DNA from: CBDDKW01 sp965230425 | GTDB lineage: Bacteria; Pseudomonadota; Gammaproteobacteria; UBA1113 | Assembly (NCBI GenBank): GCA_965230425.1 | Contig: CBDDKW010000021.1 | Span: 24,826-88,825, forward strand | Length of the DNA: 64,000 nt | Direction of reading: 5' to 3' | Shown: piece by piece, positions 45,815-54,342 of the stretch | Layout of the letters: each line of letters opens with the position of its first letter | Position numbering within the stretch: the first letter of the stretch is position 1 | Notes under the pieces: model-generated | Seen by the model: the letters and a program-made list of their open reading frames with translations, nothing else | Database searches by the model: none | What the model was told of the DNA's origin: nothing | Position numbers and translations under genes: made by a program

Positions 45815-47392
45815 ATGGAGCATCCGGGCACGCTCACATCTTTGCAGCATAAACATCTGCGTTCCTTATCTCAGTGGCTTGAAGGATTGCCTATTGCTGA
45901 TATCGAGAAATCAGCCGATATGGTGTATAAGCGCATTGCCTTGATTACTGAGGGCGACCTAAGTATCAATGAATTCTTCCAGTCATTAGAATTGCTTTAC
46001 CCTACAATCAAATACCTGTGGGATTCCATGCATAAATATTATCTCGATCCTAATGTAGTATCACTTAAACAACGACCCAAAGGCATTGCCTTATCTCAGG
46101 CTTTAGAAACACGCTATGCGGCTGCTTATGCGGCAATTGTGCGTAAGCAAGCTGATTTAGCTCAAGAAGAAATGCAGGAATCGATACAGATCAGGGCGAT
46201 TCATCGAGCCATCACCCATTTAATGCGAGCATTGATTTTGCGCTATCAATTTTATACGCCAGCGCCCGAAAACCTTTGGCAAAGTATACACAAGCTTTAC
46301 TACTATGCGGAAAAGCATGGCTTGGAGGATGTACCCTTAACTGAAGCATCAGATAGTGAGCCCATGGATATGACTATACGCTCAGTCTATATTCATTGTT
46401 TATTGCTAGCATCGGCAGCTCCTTATCAATTACGCTATAAGGATATTGAACGTTTACATCATGCATTATTCACGTGGACTAAGTATGCTAAATTAGAGCA
46501 AGATATTAATTCAGATAATCATACTTATATTGTTAATCTTAATCAGGGTAAGCCACCAGTTTATTACACCATGGCTCTAGATGACGATGTCAGCGAATAC
46601 AGCCGTGGTTTGGATACGCAAAGATTAGTCCTACATTTAAAAATGCTGATTGATGAACATGCCGATCTTGATCCTGATAATCAAGCCCTATATGGTTTAT
46701 CTAAGGATAGCTTAGTCTATTTAACTCAATCCTGGGGGCATGTAGCTAAGCGTGCAAGCCAACGCAGTAAACAGGCAGGTAAGATGCAAGTGTGTATCGG
46801 CTTAGCCGCAGCACACCATTATTTAAATGCAGAACAGCCGTTTATGCTCGAACAACAAGTGCATTTTGGTTCACAAAGACATGCAGAAAGCGATGTCCAG
46901 CAAACTATCCCTGACACTAATGCACCTAAATATTTCTCCCATGAGTGGTCAATAGAAGATGTGAGCAGTACCGGCTATTGTTTAGTGGCAAATGTAAAAG
47001 ATATTGACCGTATCCAATCAGGTGATTTATTAGGCTTAAAACATACAGAGGATACCTTTGTGCACCAATGGCAATTGGGAGTAGTGCGTTGGTTAAAACA
47101 TGATGACAATGAGCATTTGAATTTGGGCGTAGAATTAATTTTACCGGGCTATATAAAAGTTGCGGTACAGATGCGTCAGAATCAAGCCAGTCAGTATTTT
47201 CGTGCTTTATTGGTCCCTGACTTTTCAGGAGAAGATGCGGTTAATTATGTGATAATGCCGAAGAAACATGTGGTCACGGGACAAAAATTGCTAGTGACTT
47301 ATGAAAACCGTGAAATCTGGATCTGCTTGCAAGCTTGCTATGCAGATACGGCTAGTTACTGTCAATATGCCTATGAGATTGTGCCTGAATGA
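45815..47392 (+). CDS. 525-residue protein with C-terminal PilZ-like domain
   Basis: The first 370 residues are helical, containing motifs such as QWLEGLPIADIEKSADMVY and LLYPTIKYLWDSMHKYYL. The last 130 look like a PilZ barrel: SSTGYCLVANVKDIDRIQSGDLLGL, then QWQLGVVRWLKHDDNEHLNLGVELI. This N-helical/C-PilZ layout occurs in uncharacterised gammaproteobacterial proteins thought to respond to cyclic di-GMP; the arginine-rich RxxxR motif is not evident. Its stop overlaps the ugpQ start as ATGA, forming an operon with ugpQ and glpD. Confidence 0.65.
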   Translation: MEHPGTLTSLQHKHLRSLSQWLEGLPIADIEKSADMVYKRIALITEGDLSINEFFQSLELLYPTIKYLWDSMHKYYLDPNVVSLKQRPKGIALSQALETRYAAAYAAIVRKQADLAQEEMQESIQIRAIHRAITHLMRALILRYQFYTPAPENLWQSIHKLYYYAEKHGLEDVPLTEASDSEPMDMTIRSVYIHCLLLASAAPYQLRYKDIERLHHALFTWTKYAKLEQDINSDNHTYIVNLNQGKPPVYYTMALDDDVSEYSRGLDTQRLVLHLKMLIDEHADLDPDNQALYGLSKDSLVYLTQSWGHVAKRASQRSKQAGKMQVCIGLAAAHHYLNAEQPFMLEQQVHFGSQRHAESDVQQTIPDTNAPKYFSHEWSIEDVSSTGYCLVANVKDIDRIQSGDLLGLKHTEDTFVHQWQLGVVRWLKHDDNEHLNLGVELILPGYIKVAVQMRQNQASQYFRALLVPDFSGEDAVNYVIMPKKHVVTGQKLLVTYENREIWICLQACYADTASYCQYAYEIVPE

Positions 47393-48111
47393 GTCTAAAT
47401 CTTGCGCCATTAATCGCTCACCGTGGGGCGAGTTACTATCGGCCTGAAAATACCTTGCTTGCTATGCAATATGCGGCTGAATTGGGCGCTAAGTGGGTGG
47501 AATTTGATGTGACGCTGACTCAAGATAATCACTTAGTTGTGTTTCATGACCGGAATGTACGCGATAAAACTAATGGCTGTGGCGCTGTAAATAAAATCAG
47601 TTATGCAGAATTATCTAAGTTGGATGCAGGTAGTTGGTTTGCAAAGGAGTATCACGCCTGTCGCGTTGCTAGCTTTGACGCTATGCTACAATGCTGTGCA
47701 CATTTAAATTTACAGATGAATATAGAACTAAAGCCTTACGATGACCGCTATGAGACTACAGTTAAAATGATGATGTCGGCCTTAAATAAGTCTTGGCCTG
47801 AACATTTACCTCAACCCTTAATATCAAGCTTTTCTGTTGATATGTTAGCTGAAGTGCGTCGGCAGCTACCGCAAGCACAATTAGGTTTACTGGTAAAACG
47901 CTGGCGCAAAGCTGAATTACAACATGTATCTACATTGAACTGTATCTCGGTGCATATTCAACAGGAATATGTTACGGAAAAAATTGTACATAGTTTAAAG
48001 CAACAGCAATTATTGGTTTTAGCCTATGTGGTGAATAATCCACGGCGTGCGCAAACTTTGTTATCCTGGGGAGTGGATAGTCTATTTTCAGATGATCCAT
48101 TATTATTATGA
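47389..48111 (+). CDS. ugpQ: glycerophosphodiester phosphodiesterase
   Basis: 240 residues, no signal peptide, thus cytoplasmic UgpQ type. Hydrolyses glycerophosphodiesters from lipid breakdown to glycerol-3-phosphate and an alcohol. GDPD motifs: AHRGASYYRPENTLLA with catalytic His and metal Glu, EFDVTLTQDNHLVVFHDRN with second His, and MNIELKP. Complete to the C-terminal WGVDSLFSDDP. It overlaps its operon neighbours by four bases on each side; glpD consumes its product. Confidence 0.95.
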   Translation: MSLNLAPLIAHRGASYYRPENTLLAMQYAAELGAKWVEFDVTLTQDNHLVVFHDRNVRDKTNGCGAVNKISYAELSKLDAGSWFAKEYHACRVASFDAMLQCCAHLNLQMNIELKPYDDRYETTVKMMMSALNKSWPEHLPQPLISSFSVDMLAEVRRQLPQAQLGLLVKRWRKAELQHVSTLNCISVHIQQEYVTEKIVHSLKQQQLLVLAYVVNNPRRAQTLLSWGVDSLFSDDPLLL

Positions 48112-49595
48112 AACATTATGATCTTATTATAATTGGTGGCGGAATTAATGGCTGTGCTATTGCTGCTGATGCTGCAGGGCGCGGTTTATCCGTGTATTTA
48201 TGTGATAAAGGTGATTTAAGCTCAGGAACTTCCTCTTATAGTAGTAAATTGATCCATGGTGGTTTACGTTATTTAGAGCATTATGAATTTGCTTTAGTAC
48301 GAGAAGCATTACGTGAGCAAGAAATATTAATGCGCAAAGCACCTCATGTCATTAAACCTATGCGCTTTATCATGCCTTATCATCATCGGCTTAGACCTAC
48401 ATGGTTATTGCGTTTAGGGCTGTTTCTATATGATAAACTTTATAAGAGAAATCGCTTACGGTCTACGCGAGTAATTAATTTAAAACATGATTTAAGGGGG
48501 CGAATTTTTAAATCTTCATTTAGTAAAGGCTTTGTGTATTCGGATTGTTATGCAGACGATAGTCGTTTAGTTATTTTAAATGCGCTGATGGCTCATGAGC
48601 AGGGTGCTGACATCAACCCTAGATGTGAAGTATTGCAATGTGAGCGTCATGCCGAGTATTGGCACGTGAATATAATGAATAAAATAACCGGTATAGAAGC
48701 AACCATCACTGGCAAATGCTTAGTTAATGCTGCTGGCCCATGGGTCAATCAAGTGCATCGTTTGCTGAATCATGCGCCTGTGGCTGATAAGGTGGCTTTA
48801 GTGAAAGGCAGTCATATTGTTGTCAAAAAACTCTATGAAGGTGAACATGCCTTTTTATTACAGTTGGCTGATGGACGGGTTATTTTTATTATTCCCTTTG
48901 CCGATGGTACTCATTTGATTGGTACTACGGATGTACCTTATGAGAGTAACTTAGATAATATCAAGCCAACAGAAGCAGAGATTAGCTACCTATGTAATGG
49001 TGTCAATGAGTATTTAAATGTCCCTATAAAGCCAGAGGATGTTATTTGGTCCTTTGCTGGGGTGCGAGCATTACAAAATAACACGGAGGTACAGGCACAA
49101 AAAATCTCTCGTGATTATACTATAGAGTTAGATAATGCTGGGGCTTCCTTGCTTACGGTAATTGGCGGAAAAATTACAACTCATCGTCGTTTAGCTGAAG
49201 TTAGTTTGGCAAAACTTACTGATTATTTTCCTAATATGTTACCAGCATGGACTGAAGATGTACCTTTGCCAGGTGGCGGTATTGAAGATATGCAAGCCTG
49301 GGTAGCTGAGATAAGCCAAGAGTTTAGTTGGTTGCCAAGGGATTTATTACGTCGTTATACCCGAAAATATGGCCAACGATGTTTACACATATTGCAAGGT
49401 AGACAGTCTATAGCTGACCTAGGTTGTCATTTTGGTCACGGCTTATATGAAGCTGAAGTGTGTTATCTACGTGATTATGAGTGGGCACACACGGCAGAAG
49501 ATATATTGTGGCGACGCAGTAAATTAGGCTTGTACTTTAAACCTCATGAAGTGCGCAAATTAGAATTATTTCTTAAGCCAACGACCGTCGGGTGA
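48108..49595 (+). CDS. glpD: aerobic glycerol-3-phosphate dehydrogenase
   Basis: 495 residues, full length. Membrane-associated flavoenzyme oxidising glycerol-3-phosphate to dihydroxyacetone phosphate and passing electrons to quinone. FAD motif IIIGGGINGCAIAADAAGRG at the N-terminus, SSGTSSYSSKLIHGGLRYLE (family signature), and IIPFADGTHLIGTTDVPY. Overlaps ugpQ by four bases. Its last 30 bases are shared with the convergent ydbL gene. Confidence 0.96.
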   Translation: MKHYDLIIIGGGINGCAIAADAAGRGLSVYLCDKGDLSSGTSSYSSKLIHGGLRYLEHYEFALVREALREQEILMRKAPHVIKPMRFIMPYHHRLRPTWLLRLGLFLYDKLYKRNRLRSTRVINLKHDLRGRIFKSSFSKGFVYSDCYADDSRLVILNALMAHEQGADINPRCEVLQCERHAEYWHVNIMNKITGIEATITGKCLVNAAGPWVNQVHRLLNHAPVADKVALVKGSHIVVKKLYEGEHAFLLQLADGRVIFIIPFADGTHLIGTTDVPYESNLDNIKPTEAEISYLCNGVNEYLNVPIKPEDVIWSFAGVRALQNNTEVQAQKISRDYTIELDNAGASLLTVIGGKITTHRRLAEVSLAKLTDYFPNMLPAWTEDVPLPGGGIEDMQAWVAEISQEFSWLPRDLLRRYTRKYGQRCLHILQGRQSIADLGCHFGHGLYEAEVCYLRDYEWAHTAEDILWRRSKLGLYFKPHEVRKLELFLKPTTVG

Positions 49596-49910
49596 TTGTA
49601 CATAATTACCTTTGGCAGTGCGTTTATAGGCTTCTCTACCGGCGATGACTTGTACTTTTTTAAGAGATGTATGATGTGTTTCGGCAATAGCTTGGTAGTA
49701 GAGCTGACGCTGCTTATTGACTTGCTTAATGAGTAAAGAGACATTAGCAGGTACCTTTTGTTGTATTGCTCCTACATAGCCATCTGCTTGCTCGCCAATT
49801 AATCCTTGAGCTTTGGCTTGAGATAAGGTGAGCGCCGCGTAGGCAGTACTGATACTGAGAATGCAGAGCAATAGGGCCGTACTGAATTTGAAAATGATAG
49901 AATTTTTCAT
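49566..49910 (-). CDS. ydbL: YdbL-family periplasmic protein (DUF1318)
   Basis: 114 residues with a signal peptide (LLLCILSISTAYA). The mature protein has the DUF1318 pattern: LTLSQAKAQGLIGEQADGYVG, KQRQLYYQAIAE and the C-terminal GREAYKRTAKGNYVQ followed by WLKK. In E. coli ydbL is the last gene of ydbH-ynbE-ydbL and modulates YdbH/YnbE. Same order here. Its 3' end overlaps the convergent glpD 3' end by 30 bases. Confidence 0.88.
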   Translation of the reverse strand: MKNSIIFKFSTALLLCILSISTAYAALTLSQAKAQGLIGEQADGYVGAIQQKVPANVSLLIKQVNKQRQLYYQAIAETHHTSLKKVQVIAGREAYKRTAKGNYVQSPDGRWLKK

Positions 49911-49932
49911 GTGGTGGATCCATTGTTAGTGT

Positions 49933-50121
49933 TTAAAAAACATCGGGATTATTGAACACTTTGTTGACATCATTTGCAACTTTTAATTGGATTTCATGAT
50001 CAACTTTTACATTCAAGTTAATGGTAATGGGTTTATCCGGTGCTTGGAGTTTAATCACAGGTGAACAACCTGTAAGGGTTGCGATGCCGAGCATCATGAC
50101 TAAACTATGTGCATATTTCAT
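49933..50121 (-). CDS. ynbE: YnbE-family outer-membrane lipoprotein
   Basis: 62 residues. Lipobox LTGC at residues 16-19 after a hydrophobic signal. Mature part SPVIKLQAPDKPITINLNVKVDHEI matches YnbE, which pairs with YdbH through beta-strand stacking to complete an intermembrane bridge. Lies between ydbL and ydbH in the standard order. No convincing ribosome site is visible in front of the ATG. Confidence 0.87.
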   Translation of the reverse strand: MKYAHSLVMMLGIATLTGCSPVIKLQAPDKPITINLNVKVDHEIQLKVANDVNKVFNNPDVF

Positions 50122-50259
50122 AGAGAGTATTCATATATTTGACTGGTAATGTTTGAGTATAGGCAAAGCTATTCAGGGTAGTCAAATCATCAGGAGATTT
50201 CTCTCAGCGGCTATCGCCACTTGTCGGGATGACAAAAGCTTTACTATTGTCATGTGTCT

Positions 50260-51960
50260 CTACCAATGGTCAATCCCGGTAATCACAGGCTTCTGAATAG
50301 TGATCTTCATATTAGATTTAATGCCAGTTCTTTTCTCAATTTCATGTATGTATTCTGCACTTTTAAAAATGTCGTGTAAGGGTGCTACTAGATTAACATT
50401 AAATTTTACCGGGTGATTGTCCATTAACTCAGGGTTAGTGCCGAGAAATTTCATATTGAGTTCAGCATTAAGTGGTGAGTAATTAATATGCATTATCAGA
50501 TCATGAAAATGAAAACTATCGACAATATTAAAGGCGAGCTTAGTAATTGCATTTTCATTAGCCTTAGTTAATTCAGGTGCGGTAGGCACATAAGAAATTT
50601 CACCACCTTTACTACGCAAGATGCCATTTTTAATATAAACACCACTGGGATCGATAATAACAGGGAAGTGTCCGTGTAAATTACCTTTGCCTGATAGACC
50701 GTCAACATCTGAATAATTAATGAGTTTGCTAACGCTAACATTGCGGACTAATAAATTGATTTCATGGCGTGATGCTCGGGGGTTATAAATAATATGTTGG
50801 CCTTGTATTAGACCATCTGCGATTTTACCAGTGACGGTTTCAATATCTAATATGGATTTGTTTTCGCCTGTTAACGGGTGGATCTGATAACGGCCGCTAA
50901 CATGGGTAAAATGGATGCCAATTTTTAACATACTTGCAGTGAGAGGTTGCTGTGGTTTAGTGATAAGGGGATTAAAGTGAACCATCGCCATTTGTGTGGA
51001 AAGATTACGGTATTCTAAGTCAGCTAAATGTCCAGTGAGATGTTCGCCAGTGAGCTTAAGCCCAGGATCCATCGACATATGGGCTTTTTCTGTCTTTGGA
51101 TCGGTTGTCCATTTGAGGCGGCCTCCTAAATGGATATTACCATGGGTAAAAATAAACTCGCGTTGTAAGTTAGCAAAAATATCGCGTAAGTCTGTGCGAT
51201 GTTTAGCAAAGTCAACACTTTGTAGGTCGACATCAATCACGCCAGTCTGATTTTTCGTATTCTGGTTAATATAAATGGTGCCAGTGAGTAATTTATTTTG
51301 ATCGGCAAATTTCAATTGTGCATGAAAACTGTCATCCGTAATAGTGAAAGGTCCACTGAGAAATACTGGCTCGCCAGGGAATAAATATTTAAAGCGCATT
51401 CCTGAAATTGCTACTTCACCAGTCGCTTTAATATGACCATGTTCATTCACCATATTGATATGACCAACAATTTTATAGTTTTTTGTCATATTTTTGGGGT
51501 CAGAGACATAGATAGTGGCTTGGTCAATTTCTAAATGTTGAGTATTTCCAAGATTTTGCACTGCATTAATCAAGATATTTTGTGGCATTTGCTCACGTGA
51601 GGGATCTGTGGATTGGGTATCAATAGCTAGCGTTGGGATCACAATGTCATTGACCCTACCTTTGAGTAAGCTTACGGGTGAATAGTCTACTTCAATCTTA
51701 GGGATGCTAATTTGAGTGGTATTCTCGGTTTCTTTTTGAGTCTTAGGTTGTTTTTGTAATTGGACACTTTGGATAGTTAATTGCTGTGCAGACATCTGAT
51801 CCACAGATAGACTGGGGTCAGCAAAGCCCTTTTCTTCAAGTTCATGGGTAAGGTAACTTTGTAATAGGGAGGGCACAAAATACAGCAGTGCAACAATGAG
51901 AACAGCAATTAATCCAAGAATAAGTGATAATCTTGTATGTTTTTTGACTTTATTGCGCAT
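50260..51960 (-). CDS. ydbH: YdbH-family AsmA-like intermembrane transport protein, short form
   Basis: 566 residues; E. coli YdbH is 879, so this copy is considerably shorter. One N-terminal membrane anchor (LSLILGLIAVLIVALLYFV), then a long periplasmic beta-rich groove. Conserved C-terminal part: LSGKGNLHGHFPVIID, GGEISYVPTAPE, FHFHDLIMHINYSPLNAELNMKFLGTNPE. AsmA-like proteins carry phospholipids between membranes; YdbH is one of three partly redundant ones in E. coli. Operon with ynbE and ydbL; 138 bases separate it from ynbE. A shorter groove is an interesting variation. Confidence 0.88.
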   Translation of the reverse strand: MRNKVKKHTRLSLILGLIAVLIVALLYFVPSLLQSYLTHELEEKGFADPSLSVDQMSAQQLTIQSVQLQKQPKTQKETENTTQISIPKIEVDYSPVSLLKGRVNDIVIPTLAIDTQSTDPSREQMPQNILINAVQNLGNTQHLEIDQATIYVSDPKNMTKNYKIVGHINMVNEHGHIKATGEVAISGMRFKYLFPGEPVFLSGPFTITDDSFHAQLKFADQNKLLTGTIYINQNTKNQTGVIDVDLQSVDFAKHRTDLRDIFANLQREFIFTHGNIHLGGRLKWTTDPKTEKAHMSMDPGLKLTGEHLTGHLADLEYRNLSTQMAMVHFNPLITKPQQPLTASMLKIGIHFTHVSGRYQIHPLTGENKSILDIETVTGKIADGLIQGQHIIYNPRASRHEINLLVRNVSVSKLINYSDVDGLSGKGNLHGHFPVIIDPSGVYIKNGILRSKGGEISYVPTAPELTKANENAITKLAFNIVDSFHFHDLIMHINYSPLNAELNMKFLGTNPELMDNHPVKFNVNLVAPLHDIFKSAEYIHEIEKRTGIKSNMKITIQKPVITGIDHW

Positions 51961-52086
51961 GTGGTTACTTAACTTGATTTCCCTTTTGCTGGGGAGATAT
52001 TTCCATTCTTAGAGCATAGTACACGCAGTGATTGTAGTGAGCAAATAGTTCATGCTAGCATTGTGATGGGACAATAATATAATGAG

Positions 52087-52539
52087 ATGCTGATGAAACA
52101 TGGATTCGTTTTTTATCTGACGGCTATAATTTGTGCAATTATGTCGCTTTTTTTTCTTGGATTTACGCTATACTTAATTCCGCATATTTTACTGGGCAGT
52201 GACTTTGCCATGCCAGGCATATTCGTGCGTTATGTGCAATGGTTGGAACTGCACCACCGCTTATCAGGGATTCTATTATTTATTACCTTAGCCTTGCCAT
52301 TTGTCATTGCGGGATTATTTTTCTTCGCCCTAGGTAAGGGTATGACAAATCGGTTTGAAAAATCTGAAATAGGTCAAGAGTTAGAGGCTATTACTCTGAA
52401 GAAAAAACCTCAGCAAGTTCATCCGGCCTGGTCCATCTTATTAGGTATCACTATTATCTTATTTTTGGCACTGATTATTGAGCTGTTTATGTCCATTGAG
52501 ATGGAAGTTTTTAGCTTCACCACCACAACATTAGGGTAG
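52087..52539 (+). CDS. hypothetical membrane protein, three spans
   Basis: 150 residues with three hydrophobic helices (FYLTAIICAIMSLFFLGFTLYLI, LSGILLFITLALPFVIAGLFFFAL and ILLGITIILFLALIIELFM). Basic loop near residue 100. No named family. Two start ATGs (52087, 52093) cannot be distinguished. It ends three bases before the convergent lipoprotein gene. Confidence 0.6.
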   Translation: MLMKHGFVFYLTAIICAIMSLFFLGFTLYLIPHILLGSDFAMPGIFVRYVQWLELHHRLSGILLFITLALPFVIAGLFFFALGKGMTNRFEKSEIGQELEAITLKKKPQQVHPAWSILLGITIILFLALIIELFMSIEMEVFSFTTTTLG

Positions 52540-52542
52540 TCA

Positions 52543-52821
52543 TTAGCTACCCATGATTGCCCCAGTAAAGAACCCACCTGCAGCTAAAATGCGCTCAGGT
52601 GTGGATTTTTTGCTGTGTGAAGGTGTGGTATTAGTCGCTATTTGTGTGGGAGTCAGTGCGACAGCATTAGCGGGTGTTTGTGTCGCAGGCTCTGCTGCAA
52701 CAGAGGCTGTCACATTAGTGCCATTGGTGCTGACTGTTGTTGAAGCTGTGGTGGCACATGCAGACAATAATAGACTGGTGGCTATGCCTGTAAAAATGAA
52801 TAGGGCCGCTCTTTTCATCAC
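52543..52821 (-). CDS. small lipoprotein with Thr/Ala-rich linker
   Basis: 92 residues. Lipobox LLSAC (residues 18-22) after a signal MMKRAALFIFTGIATS. The mature part is almost entirely Thr, Ala, Ser and Val, disordered, with a Lys-containing KKSTPERILAAGGF near the C-terminus and a hydrophobic Gly-rich end. No domain recognised. Lies between the membrane protein and scoB. Low sequence complexity makes it easy to find look-alikes; the lipobox and ribosome-site AGGAG support a real gene. Confidence 0.65.
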   Translation of the reverse strand: MMKRAALFIFTGIATSLLLSACATTASTTVSTNGTNVTASVAAEPATQTPANAVALTPTQIATNTTPSHSKKSTPERILAAGGFFTGAIMGS

Positions 52822-52888
52822 TTGAATCTCCTATGAGTTCTTCATGTACATCCTGTATGTTCTGAAATTATACAGAGATTTATGTCGT

Positions 52889-53545
52889 TTACAAGCGCAT
52901 TTCTGGAATTTCTCCCCTTATTTCTAAGGGACCTTCTGTGACTGCTTGGATCTCACTGACAGATACGCCAGGGGCTCTTTCTAGTAAGTGGAAACTGCCA
53001 TCACGTATTTCAAGGACAGCTAAATCAGTGACAATCATTGTCACACAGTGCACTCCTGTTAGGGGTAAAGTACATTTATTCAATAACTTAGAATTACCTT
53101 TTTTGTCAGCATGGGACATAGCAACGATAATATTTCTTGCTCCAGCGACTAAGTCCATTGCGCCGCCCATGCCTTTGACTAGCTTGCCAGGGATCATCCA
53201 AGAGGCAATATTGCCTTGGATATCTACTTCAAAGGCCCCCAGCACCGTTAAATCGATATGACCGCCGCGGATCATGGCAAAGCTGTCAGCAGAGGAAAAA
53301 TAGCTTGCGCCAGTGATTGCTGTGACGGTTTCTTTGCCCGCATTGATTAAATCAGGGTCGATGTTTGCCTCAGTAGGGTAAGGGCCCATGCCTAACATAC
53401 CATTTTCAGATTGTAGGATTACCTCTATACCTTCAGGGACATAATTGGCGACTAAGGTGGGGATCCCGATACCTAAATTAACGTAATAGCCATCTTGCAG
53501 CTCTTGGGCTATGCGTTGGGCAATTTGTTGACGATTGAGTGCCAT
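52889..53545 (-). CDS. scoB: succinyl-CoA:3-ketoacid CoA-transferase subunit B
   Basis: 218 residues. With ScoA transfers CoA from succinyl-CoA to acetoacetate, allowing ketone body use. The catalytic Glu is in SENGMLGMGP (about 50). GIGIPTLVANYVP and GGHIDLTVLGAFEVD are family segments. Eight bases from the scoA stop. Partner of bdhA at 40037 in hydroxybutyrate use. Confidence 0.95.
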   Translation of the reverse strand: MALNRQQIAQRIAQELQDGYYVNLGIGIPTLVANYVPEGIEVILQSENGMLGMGPYPTEANIDPDLINAGKETVTAITGASYFSSADSFAMIRGGHIDLTVLGAFEVDIQGNIASWMIPGKLVKGMGGAMDLVAGARNIIVAMSHADKKGNSKLLNKCTLPLTGVHCVTMIVTDLAVLEIRDGSFHLLERAPGVSVSEIQAVTEGPLEIRGEIPEMRL

Positions 53546-53553
53546 AGCGTTTC

Positions 53554-54252
53554 CTATTCTGTGAGTGTGCGCCTTTCAATGCGTTTTTCAAAGGTTCCTT
53601 GAATAACCCGCTGGACATGTACGCCGGGTGTATGGATATGATCTGGATCGAGCTCACCTGCAGCAACAATTTCTTCTACTTCCGCTACAGTAATTTTACC
53701 TGCAGTTGCCATCATGGGATTGAAATTTCGTGTGGTTTTGCGGAAGATTAAATTGCCCATGGTATCGGCTTTCCAGGCTTTTACGAGTGCAAAATCAGCG
53801 GTTAACGATTCTTCAAGAATGTAAGGTTTGCCTTGAAACTCTTTAACTTCCTTACCATCACCCACAGGTGTTCCATAACCTGTAGCAGTATAGAATCCAG
53901 GAATGCCTGCGCCACCAGCACGAATTTTTTCGGCGAGGGTGCCTTGAGGTGTCAGGATAACTTCCATTTCACCACTGATAGATAACTGCTCAAATAAATT
54001 ATTTTCACCAACATAGGATGCATAGATAGTTTTAATTTGGCGCTTTTCCAGCAGTAAGCCTAAGCCGAATCCATCGACACCGGCATTATTTGATATGCAA
54101 GTTAGCCCACTATACCCTTCTTGATAGAGATAATTGATCAAGCCTTCGGGGATGCCGCAGAGCCCAAATCCGCCAACCATCACTTGCATATTATCACTGA
54201 ATCCAGCGAGTGCTTCGGCGTAGGTCTTAACGACTTTATTAAATCCTGTCAT
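53554..54252 (-). CDS. scoA: succinyl-CoA:3-ketoacid CoA-transferase subunit A
   Basis: 232 residues. CoA-transferase family I alpha fold: VGGFGLCGIPEGLI with the Gly-rich CoA loop, GGAGIPGFYT, EESLTADFALVKAWKAD and FNPMMATAGK. First gene of a two-gene operon with scoB. Divergent from lolC; the 90-base gap is the likely site of both promoters. Confidence 0.95.
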   Translation of the reverse strand: MTGFNKVVKTYAEALAGFSDNMQVMVGGFGLCGIPEGLINYLYQEGYSGLTCISNNAGVDGFGLGLLLEKRQIKTIYASYVGENNLFEQLSISGEMEVILTPQGTLAEKIRAGGAGIPGFYTATGYGTPVGDGKEVKEFQGKPYILEESLTADFALVKAWKADTMGNLIFRKTTRNFNPMMATAGKITVAEVEEIVAAGELDPDHIHTPGVHVQRVIQGTFEKRIERRTLTE

Positions 54253-54342
54253 GATATCCTTATTCCGTTTTATACAAGCACCATTGCTCCTATTATGGTA
54301 TAGTTTCCGATAAATGTAAAAGCATCATTATTATAGGTATAT

